Assembly (NCBI RefSeq): GCF_019084545.1
Contig: NZ_JAHREP010000004.1
Coordinates: forward strand, 165,267-229,266
Direction: 5' to 3'
Length of the DNA stretch: 64,000 nucleotides
Origin: Marinobacterium ramblicola
GTDB lineage: Bacteria > Pseudomonadota > Gammaproteobacteria > Pseudomonadales > Balneatricaceae
Of this stretch, positions 60,366-64,000 are shown in pieces. The position numbers and the translations under genes are program-made. How positions within the stretch are numbered: position 1 is the first letter of the stretch; every line of letters starts with the position of its first letter. The notes under the pieces were generated by a model. The model made no database searches. It saw only the letters and a list, made by a program, of their open reading frames with translations, and was not told the origin of the DNA.

Positions 60366-61298
60366 ATGAGCAGTTCAACCCACCTCAACGCCCTGATCAA
60401 CCAGTTCCGCAGTCAGCGGCCGATCCGCGCCGGTTCACTGATCATCTCCGTATTCGGTGACGCCATTGTGCCGCGCGGCGGCAAGGTTTGGCTGGGCAGT
60501 CTGATCAATGTACTGGAACCGCTGGGACTGAATCAGCGCCTGGTGCGTACCTCGGTGTTCCGCCTGAGCAAGGAGGAGAACTGGCTCGCCGCCGAACAGC
60601 TGGGCCGACGCGCCTACTACAGCCTGACCAACCAGGGCCGGCGCCGTTTCGACCAGGCGTTCAAGCGTATCTACGTGCCCGCGGTGCAGGAGTGGGACGG
60701 CAGCTGGAGCCTGGCGGTACTGTCCCAGGTACCGGCGGAGATCCGCCAGCAGGTACGCGATGAGCTGCAGTGGATGGGCTTCGGTGCCTTCGGCCCGACC
60801 CTGATGGCCGCGCCGCACTGCGATATGCTGGAGGTGCGCAATACGCTGCAGGAGATGGACGCACTGGACAGCACCATCCTGTTCGAGACCCGCGAGGGTA
60901 CCCAGTACTCCTCCAAGGCGCTGCGCGCGCAGTCGCGCGAGTGCTGGAACCTGGACCAGATCAACGACAGCTACCGCAGCTTCCTCGACCGCTTCCGCCC
61001 GGTGTGGCAGGAGATGAGCAACCAGAAACAGCTCGACCCGCAGGAGTGCTTCATCGCCCGCACCCTGCTGATCCACGAATACCGCAAGGTGCTGCTGCGC
61101 GATCCGCAACTGCCGGCGGAACTTCTGCCCTCTGATTGGGGCGGCACCGCTGCGCGTCAGCTGTGCCATAACCTGTACAACCTGGTGTGCAAGGCCTCGG
61201 AGCAGTATATCGGCCGCACCATGGAAACTGCCGACGGCCCCCTGCCGCCGCCCTCGCCTTCGTTCTACAAACGCTTTGGCGGTCTGAGCGACACCTAA
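60366..61298 (+). CDS. paaX: PaaX, phenylacetyl-CoA-responsive repressor
   Basis: GntR-like winged-helix repressor of phenylacetate genes, released by phenylacetyl-CoA. The N-terminal wHTH is about 20-95 (AGSLIISVFGDAIVPRGGKVWLGSLI, LGLNQRLVRTSVFRLSKEENW) and the PaaX C-terminal domain about 100-280. Length 310 (E. coli 316). It has its own leader after a terminator, and no copy of the proposed operator lies upstream, so autoregulation is not indicated. Confidence 0.94.
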   Translation: MSSSTHLNALINQFRSQRPIRAGSLIISVFGDAIVPRGGKVWLGSLINVLEPLGLNQRLVRTSVFRLSKEENWLAAEQLGRRAYYSLTNQGRRRFDQAFKRIYVPAVQEWDGSWSLAVLSQVPAEIRQQVRDELQWMGFGAFGPTLMAAPHCDMLEVRNTLQEMDALDSTILFETREGTQYSSKALRAQSRECWNLDQINDSYRSFLDRFRPVWQEMSNQKQLDPQECFIARTLLIHEYRKVLLRDPQLPAELLPSDWGGTAARQLCHNLYNLVCKASEQYIGRTMETADGPLPPPSPSFYKRFGGLSDT

Positions 61299-61324
61299 AA
61301 GAATTCCGCACGCTCTCCCGATGT

Positions 61325-61343
61325 GGCCTGTGTTGATCAGGCC
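61325..61343 (+). terminator. Weak hairpin after paaX
   Basis: A 6-bp stem (GGCCTG / CAGGCC) with a 7-nt loop, without a T-run. Possible inefficient terminator. A TATACT (61375-61380) downstream may be a -10 for the next gene. Confidence 0.3.
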
Positions 61344-61418
61344 GTTCGGTTGCCCTGCCAACCTTAGCCGAAGCTATACTGAAAAGGTCGCCGGACCGGT
61401 ATAGAGAGGCACTCCCAA

Positions 61419-61931
61419 ATGAAGGTACTTGACGCACAAGCACTATGGGACGATCTGGGCGCTCTCTATTTTCGCGAGTTATCGACCTTCGGTGCCCTGC
61501 CGGACAGCGTGGTACTGCACGTACTGAGAGGAGGTCGGGTACTGCAGCTGGATCAGGGGGATACGCTGTACCGGGAGAACGAACGCACCGACTCCTTCTT
61601 CGTGGTGCTGCGCGGCGTCGTTAACCTGTACTCACTGCAGGAGGGCGGCAACCGGATACTGGTGCGTCAAAATCCGGCCGGCACCAACATCGGCTTTGCC
61701 GCAATGATCAGCCTGACCCCTCATGTCGTTAGCGCCGTCGCGGCCGAGAGCGCAACAGTGGTCGAGATCGATTCTCGGCAGTTTTCCCTGCTTCATGAGG
61801 AGGAGCCCGAGGCCTTCGGTATCCTGCTGTTGAACCTGACACGCGATATCGCCCGCACGCTGATGAAGCTGGGTGTCAGGATTATCGAGCTGGAGAGTAG
61901 AAACCCTCCGTCCAAAGAGACTAATCCCTAA
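61419..61931 (+). CDS. Stand-alone cyclic-nucleotide-binding-fold protein
   Basis: A 170-residue protein that is one cNMP-binding beta-roll (about 25-145: VLQLDQGDTLYRENERTDSFFVVLRGVVNLYS) with a C-terminal helix but no HTH, unlike Crp/Fnr regulators. The phosphate-binding cassette is atypical (NIGFAAMISLTPHVVSAVA, without the usual Glu and Arg), so cAMP binding is doubtful. Function unknown. Its stop overlaps that of the convergent amidohydrolase by 3 bp. Confidence 0.75.
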   Translation: MKVLDAQALWDDLGALYFRELSTFGALPDSVVLHVLRGGRVLQLDQGDTLYRENERTDSFFVVLRGVVNLYSLQEGGNRILVRQNPAGTNIGFAAMISLTPHVVSAVAAESATVVEIDSRQFSLLHEEEPEAFGILLLNLTRDIARTLMKLGVRIIELESRNPPSKETNP

Positions 61932-63097
61932 TCCCCGTCACCTAGATGACGTTCGACGAGGGCGACGTGCAGTCTGATCCCGGTCGCCAATACTTCGTCG
62001 TTGAAGTCGTAATGGGGATGATGAAGGGGCACCTCCTCACCACCGCGCCCCTGTCCCAGCCAGATGTAGGCGCCCTCGACCGCCTGCAGCATGAATCCGA
62101 AATCCTCCGACGTAAAAGCTGGCTGAGGTGCCAGTTCCGCACGGGCGAAGCCGGCCGCAGCTGCCAACGCTTCCTCGGCGGCATCCGCGTTGTTGATCGT
62201 CGCTGGATAGTAGCGAGTGTAATTCACCGTTACGCGGGTACCACTGGCGAGGGCCACGCCGTCGGCGACCTGACGCAAGGATTCCTCGATCCTGTCCTGC
62301 ACCGCTGGGTCGAAAGTGCGCACCGTGCCGACAACGCGAACGGCAGCAGGGAGGACGTTGTGCGAACTCCCCCCCTCGATCTGCGTTACCGAAAGCACGG
62401 CTGTGGACATCGGCGGAATGCGACGGGATACCAGGCTATTGAGTTGTGTCACAAGATCGCTGGCCGCCAGGATCGCATCCGGCGTCTTGTGTGGCATCGC
62501 GGCATGGGCGCCGCAGCCCTCAACCAGAATCTCGAACTTGTCCGCTGCCGCCATGATCGGCCCCGGCCGTGTCGCCACGGTACCGGCTGGAAGATCCGGC
62601 CAGTTGTGAAAGGCAAACACTCGGTCGCAGGGAAAGCGCTTGAACAGCCCATCCTCAACCATGGCTCGGGCACCGGCCTCCCCCTCTTCGGCGGGCTGGA
62701 AAATGAAGTGGACCGTGCCGTCGAAGCGACGGGTATGAGCGAGATACCGGGCGGCGCCCAGCAACATCGCCACATGCCCGTCGTGACCGCAGCCGTGGAA
62801 AACACCCGGATTGCAGCTGGCATAGGGGAGTCCGGTCTCCTCTTGGATAGGCAGTGCATCCATGTCGGCGCGCAGGCCGATACTGCGATGGGAGCTGCCC
62901 ACTTTCAGCGATGCGACGACGCCGGTGCCGCCGATGCCAGTATGTACCTCCAGTCTCAGCTCACGCAATGCTTCCACAATCTTCGTCGCCGTGCGGTGCT
63001 CTTGGTACGCAAGTTCGGGGTTGGCGTGAAGGTCGCGCCGGAACGAAACCAAAGGCACCACCAAGTCGTCGATTTCCACTCTGTCACTGCTGTTCAT
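61928..63097 (-). CDS. M20 family amidohydrolase (hippurate hydrolase-like)
   Basis: Zinc-dependent M20D peptidase/amidohydrolase, 389 residues, cytoplasmic. Metal ligands appear in HGCGHDGHVAMLLGAARYL and PAEEGEAGARAM, with the lid domain at about 180-295. The group hydrolyses N-acyl or aromatic-acyl amino acids (hippurate, indole-acetyl conjugates). Beside a paa cluster it could release phenylacetate from amino-acid conjugates, but this is inference only. Confidence 0.85.
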   Translation of the reverse strand: MNSSDRVEIDDLVVPLVSFRRDLHANPELAYQEHRTATKIVEALRELRLEVHTGIGGTGVVASLKVGSSHRSIGLRADMDALPIQEETGLPYASCNPGVFHGCGHDGHVAMLLGAARYLAHTRRFDGTVHFIFQPAEEGEAGARAMVEDGLFKRFPCDRVFAFHNWPDLPAGTVATRPGPIMAAADKFEILVEGCGAHAAMPHKTPDAILAASDLVTQLNSLVSRRIPPMSTAVLSVTQIEGGSSHNVLPAAVRVVGTVRTFDPAVQDRIEESLRQVADGVALASGTRVTVNYTRYYPATINNADAAEEALAAAAGFARAELAPQPAFTSEDFGFMLQAVEGAYIWLGQGRGGEEVPLHHPHYDFNDEVLATGIRLHVALVERHLGDGD

Positions 63098-63190
63098 AAC
63101 ACGCCTCGGGTTGGATAGATGAATAGGGAAAACATAGGCAGTCGATGATTGATGAAAAGCGCTACATCCAGGGCTGTATCGCCTGACGTG

Positions 63191-64000
<810 letters not shown>

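Overview
The window is a chromosomal segment of a GC-rich gammaproteobacterium. Its gene orders (mla / kdsD-kdsC-lptCAB-rpoN-hpf-ptsN-rapZ-ptsO; mreBCD-maf-rng-yhdP; gatCAB; murU-amgK; lptD-surA-pdxA-rsmA-apaG) are those of Pseudomonas- and Oceanospirillales-like bacteria rather than enterics. A phenylacetate cluster with its own TRAP transporter would suit a marine Oceanospirillales-type heterotroph, but genus placement is inference.

Layout. 1-31 kb is mostly housekeeping. The minus-strand mlaFEDCB operon (retrograde lipid transport) diverges from a plus-strand run making Kdo, exporting LPS (lptC, lptA, lptB) and encoding sigma-54, the nitrogen PTS and RapZ, followed by mgtE and darP. The minus-strand run mreB-mreC-mreD-maf-rng-yhdP-nit diverges from gatC-gatA-gatB. 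A Fur-type site precedes bfd (bacterioferritin-associated ferredoxin) and two non-equivalent bacterioferritin subunits. Next come a LysR regulator with a probable divergent small RNA, then gph-rpe. 29-40 kb holds a DUF3530 protein, djlA, the muropeptide-recycling pair murU-amgK and lptD-surA-pdxA-rsmA-apaG. An initiator tRNA with a decayed second copy and azlCD lead to the accessory part.

42-61 kb is a complete aerobic phenylacetyl-CoA pathway. It contains paaY and paaN (minus), paaFGHIJK, paaABCDE and paaZ, a three-gene TRAP transporter and paaX (plus). PaaK activates phenylacetate, PaaABC(D)E epoxidises the ring, PaaG isomerises the epoxide to oxepin-CoA, PaaZ (perhaps helped by PaaN) opens the ring, and PaaF, PaaH and PaaJ complete beta-oxidation to acetyl-CoA and succinyl-CoA. 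PaaI and PaaY are thioesterases that remove dead-end CoA esters. The window ends with a cNMP-fold protein lacking a DNA-binding domain, an M20 amidohydrolase and the 3' part of acs.

Most notable observations: (i) an inverted-repeat operator ATGAYACG-N25-CGTRTCAT with identical spacing and promoter register upstream of paaA and of the TRAP operon, with a weaker copy upstream of paaF, which argues that a PaaX-type repressor controls transport together with catabolism; (ii) a candidate LysR-controlled small RNA with a UCCCC loop at about 26.57-26.68 kb; (iii) complementary heme and ferroxidase bacterioferritin subunits; (iv) a likely ATT start codon for mreC; (v) a small membrane-protein ORF apparently broken at a G7 tract; (vi) a tRNA-fMet pseudogene beside an intact initiator tRNA with a U1-U72 mismatch.
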